A stretch of 64,000 nucleotides of DNA from Aureispira sp. CCB-QB1. Its GTDB lineage: Bacteria > Bacteroidota > Bacteroidia > Chitinophagales > Saprospiraceae. Positions within the stretch are counted from its first letter, which is position 1. Every line of letters starts with the position of its first letter. The notes under the pieces are model-generated. The model had not been told where the DNA came from. It worked only from the letters and a program-made list of their open reading frames with translations, and did not search any database. Below are positions 8,466-17,700 of this stretch, piece by piece. The stretch covers positions 1 through 64,000 of the forward strand of contig CAMBRK010000013.1 in assembly GCA_945870185.1 (NCBI GenBank). Direction: 5' to 3'. A program made the position numbers and the translations under genes.

Positions 8466-9458
8466 ATGATTAAAAACCTTGTTTGTGTATTGATGACCTG
8501 TTGTCTTACTATCACTGTAATATGGGGTCAAAAGAAGGACACATTGGATTATTTTGTAAAGCCGATGGGATTTTATGGTTATAAAGTTAATCAGAAAGAA
8601 GTCTCCCCAAAGGAATTTTATTATACTTATTCAAAAGATGCCACCACTATCGATGACTTTAAAGCTGGTAAATTCAATACTACTGTAGGTACTATATTGA
8701 CTTATACGGGAGGATTTATGTTGGGTTGGCAGCTAGGAGATATGATTTTTAAAAAATCAAATAACTATAATTTTGCTTACGTCGGTGCAGGCTTACTAGC
8801 TATAGGAATACCTATGGCATGGGTAGGACAAAATAAGAGTACTAAGGCGCTGGTCAGTTTTAATGCTAGTGATCCAATATTAACGCCCGAAGTGTTTTCG
8901 CATCCAATGGGAGTACAAGAAGAGCCGCAATCCAATTTTCAATATCGGGTTCAAAATTCTTGCTATATTGTCAGGGTTCCAGTGTCAGGAACCAAGATCC
9001 ATTATTATAATTCAAAGCTGAAGGAAGTTGGATTGAGTACTTCGAGTAAAGACCGCTATCAAGGTGAGTTGGAAGCAACAATCAAGGAAAATATGGACCA
9101 TACGCTATTGTTGCAAAACACTTTTGAGTCACTATTTAATTTCGAGCATGTATATTTTTTGCCAGATTCTAGCTTTAAATCGTTTGTAGCAGGTCAAAAA
9201 ACCGGATTTATCAACGCATCGGGAAAAATGGATTTAAGTTTGACTTGTCCACACCAAGAACAGTATTTTATTATTGCAGGAAAGCATAAAGAACAACTTT
9301 TGTTTTTGGACAACAATCTCCTGAAATTAGAACCACCATATCCTTACAGGAAGAATATATTTTTACCAGTTTTTAAAATGATACTGAACAGAAAAGGATA
9401 TATAGAAACGCAAGTAAAATATTTTAATTCCAAGCTTAATCCGTCAGATATTAAATGA
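8466..9458 (+). CDS. Secreted/membrane protein of unknown function
   Basis: This 330-residue protein has a signal peptide (about 1-21, ending VIWGQ), a short soluble segment, and two hydrophobic stretches (about 75-95 and 103-119) containing GGFMLGWQLGDMIF and AGLLAIGIPMAWVG. A soluble C-terminal domain of about 200 residues follows. I do not recognise it. The hydrophobic pair could form a membrane hairpin. A good promoter lies directly upstream. Its stop codon overlaps the ATG of the VanX-like gene (ATGA), so the two are co-translated and may work together on cell-wall peptides, but that is only an inference from position. Confidence 0.7.
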   Translation: MIKNLVCVLMTCCLTITVIWGQKKDTLDYFVKPMGFYGYKVNQKEVSPKEFYYTYSKDATTIDDFKAGKFNTTVGTILTYTGGFMLGWQLGDMIFKKSNNYNFAYVGAGLLAIGIPMAWVGQNKSTKALVSFNASDPILTPEVFSHPMGVQEEPQSNFQYRVQNSCYIVRVPVSGTKIHYYNSKLKEVGLSTSSKDRYQGELEATIKENMDHTLLLQNTFESLFNFEHVYFLPDSSFKSFVAGQKTGFINASGKMDLSLTCPHQEQYFIIAGKHKEQLLFLDNNLLKLEPPYPYRKNIFLPVFKMILNRKGYIETQVKYFNSKLNPSDIK

Positions 9459-10222
9459 TAATGGTTACCAATACATTAAATATAAAAAATGTTATCTTTA
9501 TTGTTATCCTGACAGTTGTACTCGGATGTAAAAATGATAGTCAACGAGTAACACCCAAAACTCAGGATGTCAATGAAATAAAACCTAAAGAATCGCTAGA
9601 CACTGGGATCAGTGAAAACAATGTTCAGGAAGATGTGCCCGAACCAATGGAAATCAAAACTGAAAAATCAAAGTCAGTAGATGAAAGTTCTTGGTCGGAA
9701 CTCACCGCGGAAGATGGATATACTTTAGATATTAAATATGCTACAACAGATAATTTTACTAAAAAGATAATCTACGATTGTGCCAAATGCTACCTTAGAC
9801 CTGAAGCTGCAGAAAAACTACAAGCTGTTCAATTAGCGCTTAAAGAAAAATTTGGATATAGGATTAAGCTGTTTGACTGTTTTAGGCCGCGACCTTTTCA
9901 GCAGCGATTATGGGATATTATGCCTGATCCTAATTATGTAACGCCACCTCATAAAGGATCTATGCACAGTCGTGGTATGGCTGTGGATCTTACTTTAGTG
10001 GATCAAAGTGGTAAGGAATTGGATATGGGAACAGAATTTGACTTTTTTGGTCCTGAAGCACATCAAGGATACAATCACTCCGATGCGGTCAAGCGCAATA
10101 GATGGATCCTCAAAAGTACCATGGAAAAACACGGTTTTGGGTCTATCAGGACGGAGTGGTGGCATTACAGTTACAAAGGAAAGTCCTGGCCACTGGATGA
10201 ATGGGTTTGGGAATGTGAGTGA
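9455..10222 (+). CDS. VanX-like D-alanyl-D-alanine dipeptidase (peptidase M15D) lipoprotein
   Basis: The 255-residue protein begins with a lipoprotein signal (VVLGCK, lipid Cys at about 25) and a Lys/Glu-rich linker. The M15D zinc peptidase domain spans about 85-255. Zinc and catalytic residues are visible: SMHSRGMAVD supplies His171 and Asp178, and EWWHY supplies the base Glu234 and ligand His237. The upstream CFRPRPF motif carries the transition-state arginine. The enzyme would hydrolyse D-Ala-D-Ala or related cell-wall dipeptides in the periplasm. No VanA/VanH ligase or dehydrogenase genes are nearby, so a resistance role is unlikely and cell-wall turnover or scavenging is more likely. A second ATG 6 bp downstream (9461) is an alternative start. 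Confidence 0.9.
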   Translation: MIMVTNTLNIKNVIFIVILTVVLGCKNDSQRVTPKTQDVNEIKPKESLDTGISENNVQEDVPEPMEIKTEKSKSVDESSWSELTAEDGYTLDIKYATTDNFTKKIIYDCAKCYLRPEAAEKLQAVQLALKEKFGYRIKLFDCFRPRPFQQRLWDIMPDPNYVTPPHKGSMHSRGMAVDLTLVDQSGKELDMGTEFDFFGPEAHQGYNHSDAVKRNRWILKSTMEKHGFGSIRTEWWHYSYKGKSWPLDEWVWECE

Positions 10223-10319
10223 GAACGAAGGATTTGAGTTGTGAACAACTTGCATGATTTGTTTAGGAAATCTTTTAAGCCCTCGGTTTATTTGAATTTT
10301 AGAATGTACATATCAAAAA

Positions 10320-10760
10320 ATGAATGATTTTAAAAAAAAATATTTCAAAAAAGTTTATGATGATATCGAAAAATATGGATTTCATATCACATATGTTATT
10401 GAAGAATTAAAGTTTACACCATTTGGGTACTCAACAGGAATTTATAAAAACTTCAGAATTCCAGAAATAATTATTTCCGGACTTCCATACGGACTTACAA
10501 ATGCTTTAATTGATAATTATGTAGAGAGATTTAAGTTTAAAGAAGTTCCAATAAACCAAAATATCGATGACTTAATTGATCGATTTCCAATTTATTTTAT
10601 AGAAGTTGATAATAGTTTGCTAACTGAATACACATTAAGTTCTTATAAATTTTATCAAGATAATGAATTCAAATATTTACAGTTAATATTTCCTGACTTA
10701 AATGGTTTTTTTCCTGATCATTCGGAATATGAATATGACCAAAAGATTTTTAATAAATAA
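10320..10760 (+). CDS. DUF4262 domain-containing protein
   Basis: The 146-residue protein has the DUF4262 arrangement: an N-terminal YGFHITYV strand, FGYSTGIYKNFRIPEIIISGL (Tyr-Ser-x-Gly-x, then Pro-Glu) and a central helix. It has no signal peptide or membrane span, so it is cytosolic. The family has no established function; members are scattered and often carried by horizontally moving DNA. The codon usage is more A/T-rich than in the flanking dipeptidase and ada genes, which may point to acquisition (inference). It is preceded by a 97-bp gap and followed by 140 bp containing the ada promoter, so it is probably a single-gene unit. Confidence 0.7.
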   Translation: MNDFKKKYFKKVYDDIEKYGFHITYVIEELKFTPFGYSTGIYKNFRIPEIIISGLPYGLTNALIDNYVERFKFKEVPINQNIDDLIDRFPIYFIEVDNSLLTEYTLSSYKFYQDNEFKYLQLIFPDLNGFFPDHSEYEYDQKIFNK

Positions 10761-10796
10761 AAACTGTTACTAAAAAAATAGTTGTTCATTTTTCGG

Positions 10797-10828
10797 TTGT
10801 CGCACAGCATGGAACAAATGTACCTTTG
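10797..10828 (+). promoter_or_regulatory. Bacteroidota-type promoter (TTG-N21-TACCTTTG) for ada
   Basis: TTG at 10797-10799 and TACCTTTG at 10821-10828 are 21 bp apart, an allowed spacing for this promoter class. The predicted start of transcription leaves about 68 nt of leader before the ATG at 10901. Room for an Ada-responsive site exists but no specific operator is recognised. Confidence 0.6.
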
Positions 10829-10900
10829 CATTAATTTTAATTAAATAGCATCATCTTTAAAATGCAAGGGCTTATTAAATCAATCAAAACTCATTAATCC

Positions 10901-11944
10901 ATGGAATTGACAAAAGAAATCATGTATCAAGCCATAGTAGAAAAAGACACATCTTTTGAAGGTGTCTTTTTCACAGCTGTTAAAACAACAGGTATTTTTT
11001 GCCGACCATCCTGTACAGCCCGCAAGCCCAAGATTGAAAATGTTGAATTTCTGAAATCTTCAAAAGATTGCATTCTTAAAGGTTATAGGGCTTGTAAAGT
11101 TTGTAAACCTTTAGAGTCATTAAATCATACTCCCTTAGCATTTCAGCGAATCATTGACGAATTTACAGATAGTCCGGCTTTAAAATTAAAAGATTACGAC
11201 TTAAAACAAAGAGGAATAGAACCTAGTCAAATCAGAAGATGGTTTTTGAAAAACCATGGAATTACTTTCCAAGCCTATCAAAGATTGGTAAGAATAAACA
11301 CAGCATTTAAAAAAATACAAAATGGAGAAAGTATTACCCACACCGCTTACGATACAGGCTTTGATTCTTTAAGTGGTTTTGGCGACAGTTTTAAAAATAT
11401 TTTTGGCGTATCTCCCAAGAACGGAAAACAACAAAATGTTATTGATCTCCAACGAATGGAAACACCTTTGGGAACGATGATTGCTTGTGCTACCCATGAA
11501 GGAGTTTGTCTGTTGGAATTTAGCGACAGAAAAATGCTTGAAACCGAATTGAAATCGATTGCTAAAATCTTGAACGCAACTATCATTCAAGGAAATAACG
11601 GACATTTTGACCCATTAGAAAAGCAATTGAACGAATATTTTGCAGGGAAAAGAAAAACGTTTGATATTCCATTACATACTCCTGGGTCTGAATTCCAGAA
11701 TATTGTTTGGGCGGAATTAAAAATGATTCCTTACGGGAATACTAGGTCATATAAAGAGCAAGCTTTAGCCATTGGGAAACCTGAAAGTGTCAGAGCTGTA
11801 GCCCATGCCAATGGTATGAACAGGATTTCTATTTTAATACCTTGCCATCGAGTTATTGGTTCAGACGGACACTTAACAGGATATGGTGGCGGACTTTGGC
11901 GTAAGCAATATTTGTTGGAATTGGAGCGCAAAAATGTCGACTAG
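10901..11944 (+). CDS. ada: Bifunctional Ada: methylphosphotriester sensor and O6-methylguanine-DNA methyltransferase
   Basis: The 347-residue protein fuses all three Ada parts. The N-terminal zinc domain has Cys34, Cys38, Cys65 and Cys68 (FCRPSCTARKP and YRACKVCKP). An AraC-type helix-turn-helix follows at about 85-180, with TAYDTGFDSLSGFGDSFK. The C-terminal methyltransferase has the active site IPCHRVIG (Cys315). Ada repairs alkylated bases and methylphosphotriesters and, once methylated, activates alkylation-response genes including its own. The domain order is the same as in Escherichia coli Ada. It has its own promoter. No alkA or alkB gene is adjacent. Confidence 0.95.
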   Translation: MELTKEIMYQAIVEKDTSFEGVFFTAVKTTGIFCRPSCTARKPKIENVEFLKSSKDCILKGYRACKVCKPLESLNHTPLAFQRIIDEFTDSPALKLKDYDLKQRGIEPSQIRRWFLKNHGITFQAYQRLVRINTAFKKIQNGESITHTAYDTGFDSLSGFGDSFKNIFGVSPKNGKQQNVIDLQRMETPLGTMIACATHEGVCLLEFSDRKMLETELKSIAKILNATIIQGNNGHFDPLEKQLNEYFAGKRKTFDIPLHTPGSEFQNIVWAELKMIPYGNTRSYKEQALAIGKPESVRAVAHANGMNRISILIPCHRVIGSDGHLTGYGGGLWRKQYLLELERKNVD

Positions 11945-11996
11945 AAATGTATTCACTAAAGTAATGCTGATTGTTTTTATTAAGATATAATCTTGG

Positions 11997-13784
11997 TTAA
12001 TCTTCCAAAATCACAATCTCTGTCCGTCGATTATACTTATGGTCAGATTCTTTACACACTACATTGTCTTTACAGTGATTTCTAGGTTTGCTTTCGCCAT
12101 ATCCTTTGATTTCTATTCGGGACTCCTCAATGCCAGAAGTGATGAGGTAGTTTTTTACCGCATCTGCTCTTTTGATACTGAGTTGTAGATTGTACGCTGA
12201 TGTACCTCTGCAATCCGTATGCGATTCTATACGTATTGTGATGTCTTCTTTTTTGTGCATTATATTACTGAGGATATCGAGTTCAGACACTGCATCCTTA
12301 GCTACAGCCGAACTATTGTAGTCAAAGTATATATTTTCAAATATTAAAATATCACCTGCTTTTGTATTTAGAATGACTGTTTCTTTATCCGATGGAAGTT
12401 TTGGAGCATCTTCGTCACTTGATTCGCTACGCTCAACTTCCAGTTCATCTATTTCATCATTATTGGCCATAAGATCTACGGGTTCCATGACCATGTTGAA
12501 TTGTTCACCAAAGGCATTGTAGTCATAGATAACTGTTATTGGGTTAAAGCCCTCAGCCTCTAAATTTACGAGATATTTTTGATCTTTTTTTAGCATCATG
12601 GCAGCCTTTCCATCAGTATCTGTAGAAAAAGAAGGATAAGGTTGTCCTTTTTTAGGGGTTAGTTTTAATACCAATTCGCTGGCGTCTCTACCAGATAACA
12701 TATCCACATTGTATCCGGACATGGTGTACTGATTAATGTCTACTGCCAATGGAGTAAGTTTTATTTTTACTTTTTCTATAGGGGAGAGCGTAAGCTTATC
12801 CATTACGGTAAGATAGGTTGTGACCATGGTATTGGCATCCTTTCCAAAGAGTGGCATAGTCGAATCAAATCTATAAATATCATCCTTTCCTTTACCGCCA
12901 GGACGGTTACTTGCAAAATATCCCGATTTAAAGTTTTCTCTAACGATAAGTCCTAGATCGTCGTAGGTCGAATTTAGTGGAGACGGAAGAAGTTCAGCAT
13001 TGGTCCATTCGCCATTTTCTAGTTGGGACACATACATATCTAATCCGCCCAATCCGCCTGGTCTATCAGATGCATAAATCAAGATGGAATCGTTGAGCAA
13101 AAAGGGAAAAACTTCATTGTGTGATGAATTGATCTTATCTCCGAGTCCGATGATTCCAACCCAACCTTTGCCATCAAAATACGCTGTATAAAGGTCCATC
13201 TTTCCATTGCCGTTTGGCTTGCTCGACGAAAAAATCATTTTTGATCCGTCAGTAGCAAGGGTAGGGTGGCACATGTGATAATTTTTGACATTAACATCTA
13301 TGGGTTTAACCTCGGGTTTTGATACATTGAGATCGGCTGTGAGTATCCTGAGAAAGAAGGTATCTTTTTCTACGTTATTGACTTTTATCTTTTCTTTTAC
13401 AGACCTTGTCAGAAACATTTTATTTTTTTGCAGATCATAGGTCATCGGTCCTTCATGCAGAGCAGAGTTTATTTTTTTGTGATAAGGTATTTTAGAGATC
13501 AACGTATTATCTAAGCTGACATCACTATATCCTATCTGAAAATAGGATTCATCAATTTTGGGATCAAATAACTTACCTTTATTATCAGTATATAGAAAAG
13601 CAATTTTGTCCCCCATAAATGCAGGAGATGACTCTAGGTTAGCAGTATTAATTGTTTTTTCATTATATATTTTGATACTTTTAGCGGCTTCATTATTGAT
13701 AATCATACGGTCTTGTGCATCCAATACTTGTAGCTGGAGTATGTATATCAAAGCGACCCAAAAAGTGGTTATAAGCTGATTCAT
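11997..13784 (-). CDS. OmpA family protein with PD40/WD40-like repeats (T9SS-associated)
   Basis: The 595-residue protein has a signal peptide (about 1-23), PD40-like beta-propeller repeats (about 45-305, e.g. DGSKMIFSSSKPNGNGKMDLY and LIYASDRPGGLGGLDMYV), a carboxypeptidase-regulatory-like middle domain (about 325-430), and a C-terminal OmpA peptidoglycan-binding domain (about 485-595, with FDYNSSAV, IRIESHTDCRGTSAYN and RRTEI). This resembles PorE-type proteins but without the TPR. It lies 38 bp after a PorP/SprF gene and at the end of an operon led by a giant type B cargo protein. That placement suggests it anchors the export or attachment complex to peptidoglycan. The lack of a TPR region makes it a generic family member rather than true PorE. 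Confidence 0.85.
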   Translation of the reverse strand: MNQLITTFWVALIYILQLQVLDAQDRMIINNEAAKSIKIYNEKTINTANLESSPAFMGDKIAFLYTDNKGKLFDPKIDESYFQIGYSDVSLDNTLISKIPYHKKINSALHEGPMTYDLQKNKMFLTRSVKEKIKVNNVEKDTFFLRILTADLNVSKPEVKPIDVNVKNYHMCHPTLATDGSKMIFSSSKPNGNGKMDLYTAYFDGKGWVGIIGLGDKINSSHNEVFPFLLNDSILIYASDRPGGLGGLDMYVSQLENGEWTNAELLPSPLNSTYDDLGLIVRENFKSGYFASNRPGGKGKDDIYRFDSTMPLFGKDANTMVTTYLTVMDKLTLSPIEKVKIKLTPLAVDINQYTMSGYNVDMLSGRDASELVLKLTPKKGQPYPSFSTDTDGKAAMMLKKDQKYLVNLEAEGFNPITVIYDYNAFGEQFNMVMEPVDLMANNDEIDELEVERSESSDEDAPKLPSDKETVILNTKAGDILIFENIYFDYNSSAVAKDAVSELDILSNIMHKKEDITIRIESHTDCRGTSAYNLQLSIKRADAVKNYLITSGIEESRIEIKGYGESKPRNHCKDNVVCKESDHKYNRRTEIVILED

Positions 13785-13822
13785 CTTTGTTTTAAATGGT
13801 TATATGAAACATATCGTTATGG

Positions 13823-14773
13823 TCAAAAATATCTTGGATTCACAATAGTAGGCTTGAGTTTGTTTTTGATGAAATTGTAGGTCAACATCCATTCTAGACT
13901 GCCGTTATTGGCCACTCTTAGCTTAGCAAGAGAAATGTCATAGGCAAGGCCAAGCATGAATTGTTCGGACATCTGCATGCCCAATATGATGTCCAATGAC
14001 TCTCCTAGATCACCTGCTGTACCACCTGTTCGATAGGTCAAGCCAGTCGTATATTTGTCTTTCCAAGTAATCGATCCATTCAGATCCAAGCCCCAAGGAC
14101 TATTTTCGGCGGCTCTAAAAAGCAATTGTGGTGTAAATCTAGTGTCATTATTAATGATAAAAGTACCTCCAGTCATTAAGAATAAATGTCTAACTTCTGT
14201 AGAAAACAAATCGTTGCTATCAAAATCAATGTCAGCCCGTATCATGCGAGGAATGGAAGCACCCATGTAAAATTTATTGGTATTGAAATACACTCCAAAA
14301 CCAGCATTAAATAAATTTCTGGATTGTATGGTTTGCGGAATCGATGGGTCTAATTGTATATCCTGAATCGCAAATAAACGACTATCGGTATAGTCTTGAA
14401 TGTATTTTCTGCCCGATGCATTGATCCCCATACTCAAGGTTCCTTCACCTAAATAGAATTTGTAAGCATACATTGCCTCATAAGTTAGTTTTTCAGTAAT
14501 GCCTATGGACTGTCTTTCCAAATTCACACCCAAACCAATTCTTTTTCCCAACCTAGGGAAATTGATATTAAAGACTTGGGCTTTTGGGGCACCCGGGAAT
14601 CCATGCCATTGATCTCTATAGATTAAAGCTGCTGACAGATAAGATTCATTGCCGGCATAAGCAGGATTTAGGCTGATCTTATTGTACATAAACTGCGTAT
14701 ACATCTGTTGTTGTTGAGCCAAAGATGGTAAACTATATGCCAATAAAAGGATGTATATCATTCTCAATATCAT
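13823..14773 (-). CDS. PorP/SprF family type IX secretion outer-membrane protein
   Basis: The 316-residue protein has a signal peptide (ending LPSLAQ) followed by the typical PorP/SprF opening QMYTQFMYNKISLNPAYAG and RDQWHGFPGAPK, then a beta-barrel-like sequence ending in aromatic-rich strands. Members of this family sit next to genes for T9SS cargo with type B sorting domains; in Flavobacterium, SprF is needed for delivery of the adhesin SprB. Here it overlaps the stop of the giant adhesin gene by 4 bp (ATGA), so it is probably dedicated to that cargo. An internal ATG at 14761 is an alternative start with a shorter signal peptide. Confidence 0.93.
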   Translation of the reverse strand: MILRMIYILLLAYSLPSLAQQQQMYTQFMYNKISLNPAYAGNESYLSAALIYRDQWHGFPGAPKAQVFNINFPRLGKRIGLGVNLERQSIGITEKLTYEAMYAYKFYLGEGTLSMGINASGRKYIQDYTDSRLFAIQDIQLDPSIPQTIQSRNLFNAGFGVYFNTNKFYMGASIPRMIRADIDFDSNDLFSTEVRHLFLMTGGTFIINNDTRFTPQLLFRAAENSPWGLDLNGSITWKDKYTTGLTYRTGGTAGDLGESLDIILGMQMSEQFMLGLAYDISLAKLRVANNGSLEWMLTYNFIKNKLKPTIVNPRYF

Positions 14774-17700
14774 CGTTGTAATATTAAAAATCCATTAATA
14801 GGTTGTGCATTTTTGGAAGGTTCGAAAACATAGAAATAAGTACCTGAAGGTAATGGATTGCTCCCAAATACTCCATTCCAGTCGTTTTTATAAGGTGATG
14901 CAGCATACACTTCTCCTCCCCATTCGTTGAAAATCACCAATTTGTTTTCAGGAAATTTTCCAGTTTCTATACACGGTATGATGAAATTATCATTGTACCC
15001 ATCATTATTAGGCGTAAAGATATTGGGCGCTTTACATTCTATATTTTGATCTATGGAAATGGTGACTTGAGCTTCGTCACAAAGGTCTTCACAAAAGTCT
15101 GCACAGACTTTATAGGTAAAAATGACCGCTGAAACTGATCTTGGATCTGGACTATATTCTATTTTATCGCCGATTACTTTGATTTCACCGACCGCCGGGC
15201 TGCTCGTAACGGTCAGTTTGAAGGGTGATGGTACTTTGTCGTTGACTAGGATATTCAGCATCGTGCTAGACCCATAAGGAATATTGTATTGATCATCTTC
15301 TAAAACGGGCTTAAACTCTGTGTAAATGGTGACGGTGTCTTTTGAAAATGATTCGCAGCCGATGACCGAATATTCCAAATACACTGTACTTTTTCCTTCG
15401 TTAAATCCTGAAAGGTTAGGAGAGATTGACTGTGGATTGTCTATATTGATATTGGGGTCTAAAACGGTCCATTTTGGATTTACCAATGGTGGACCATATT
15501 TGGAAATCAATTGAACATTTTCTCCTGGACAATGGATTACTTCATCCACAACTGCGGTGGCTTGGATGGCAGGAGGAACTACATAATTGATAATTAAGCG
15601 GTCAGAAAGATCTGACGAACATCCATCGACTTTAGCTTCAACTTTTAGAAAATTAGGTCCTTCTTTGATCGAATTTGTGTTGGTTAAAATTTGACAAATA
15701 TTATTACTTTCTCCTAAAATATTTTGATTCGATATATTGGTGATTATATAACTTGCATTAGGAGTAAGGCTAGTCGGAGTTAAACATAATTCAATACCGT
15801 TATTTGGTTTACTACACACATAAAGTTCGCTTACAGTAAATGCAGGGGTAACTATAGAATCTTTGACAGTTACCAAAACAGGAGCAGCGCTTTGAGATGT
15901 ACATCCATTTAATTGTGCTATACAAGTGTATGATCCAGAGCGATTTTGTTTGGCATTGGGTATGATTACTACATTTCCTGAAAGATTTAATGCGTTTGGT
16001 CCTGACCATCGAAGTACCGTATTTGCAGCTACATTACTCGTCAGTTTGAGTGTATCCCCAAAACATATGGGTGAATTTGACAAAATGACTGGTCTTTCAG
16101 GTTTAGGTCTTACGCTGATATTGATGGGTAAAGAACTCAAAGATGTGCAGCCATTATTTACGATCTGAAGGGTATATGAACCTTGGTTATTAATGTTGGC
16201 TTGTGGGATAATAAGTTGTGCAGAGCTGGTTTCTGTAATCCCTAGTGGTGTATTCCATATATAGCTTGATCCTGAAATTGTAGATGTCAATGCTAAGGAA
16301 TCTCCTTCACAATGAAATGTTTTGGCCTGAATCGATGGAGCTTCAGGTTGTATATTGAAATCCACGTTTATATAAAATGTATCAGATGGACAATTTCCGT
16401 TTAAGACAATTAGACTATAAACACCCACTTTGGATGAAGATAAGGAGGAAAGAGTCGGATTTTTCAGGTTGGATTTAAAATTTTCAGGTCCATTCCATTG
16501 AAACTTATAATTATTGGTTTCAGGAGGAAATACCGATGGAAAAAATGAGATGATATCATCGCGTTTCATACAGGTTTTAGCGTTGGAACTTACAGTTATG
16601 ATTTGTGGGACAGAGATCACATCGACAGCAGTATTTGCATTGTTTTTACATCCTGTAGTGGTGGTGATGGTTACTGCATAATCTCCCGGTATTCCTGGAA
16701 TGATTGGATTGGCCACTTGGGGTATGTTAGGTACTGGTCCAGACCATTCGTAGGTAGCTCCAGGTACCAATGTTGCTTCTAGACGTACACTATCTCCCAT
16801 ACACACTGGACCAGAATTTGTTACTCCTATCTGCAGGCTGACATCAATGGTTATAAATTGACTTGGAGAAAGTTTGGATTCACAATTTCCTTTCCTTGCC
16901 TTAACTGACCAATTGCCTTGTAGCGCTGATGTTGCACCTGAGATGATTAAACTATTTTCTTGGGTGTTTATAAACAGCTGTCCATTTAAAAACCATTGGT
17001 ATACTTCAGCACCTGGGGAAGATGCGGCTACTAAAGATAGGGTTTGCCCTTCACATATGATGACAGGACCAATAATTTGAGGAGTAGCTGGAGATTCAAA
17101 AATGGTCACCCTAGTTATCGCAGTATCTGAGATACAAATACCATTTTTTACTAACAATAAATAATTTCCTGCATTAGAAGACGCAATATTGGAAATAGAC
17201 ATCGGTGTAGGGCCTGAAGCTGCATAGCCTTTGGGACCTGACCAATGATAAGTAAATTTTGAATTAATCGTGGCGCTGGCAAGTTGGATTTCCTCACCTT
17301 CACAAGGGGAAAGAAACAAGTCCTTCACACTTGCTACTGGTACTTCCAAAACGGTGACTTTTAGCAGAGCTGATGGATCAGATGCACAATCAGGACCTCG
17401 TGCTATTACGTAATAAAAAAAGGGACCTACAGTTGGTGGTTTGATAATTACTTCTGGGCTTGTGGTAGTTTGAATCAAAACTCCGGTGGGAAAAATACCA
17501 GCATACCATTCATAGGCGATATTGCCACTATAATTTGTTGTACTAAAAATAAACTCTGTGCCTTCACAGGCTTCCACTGCATTAGAAGTGAGCGATGGTT
17601 TGGTAAGTGGTTTTATATTCACTACTACAGAACCTATTGTGGTGCAACCATTAAAACCTGTCACGGTGACAGTGTATAGCCCATTAAAACTTTCATTTAC

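Noticed and set aside
9455-10222. A vancomycin-resistance cluster
   Set aside because: Only the dipeptidase is present; no VanA/VanH-like or regulator genes are nearby.
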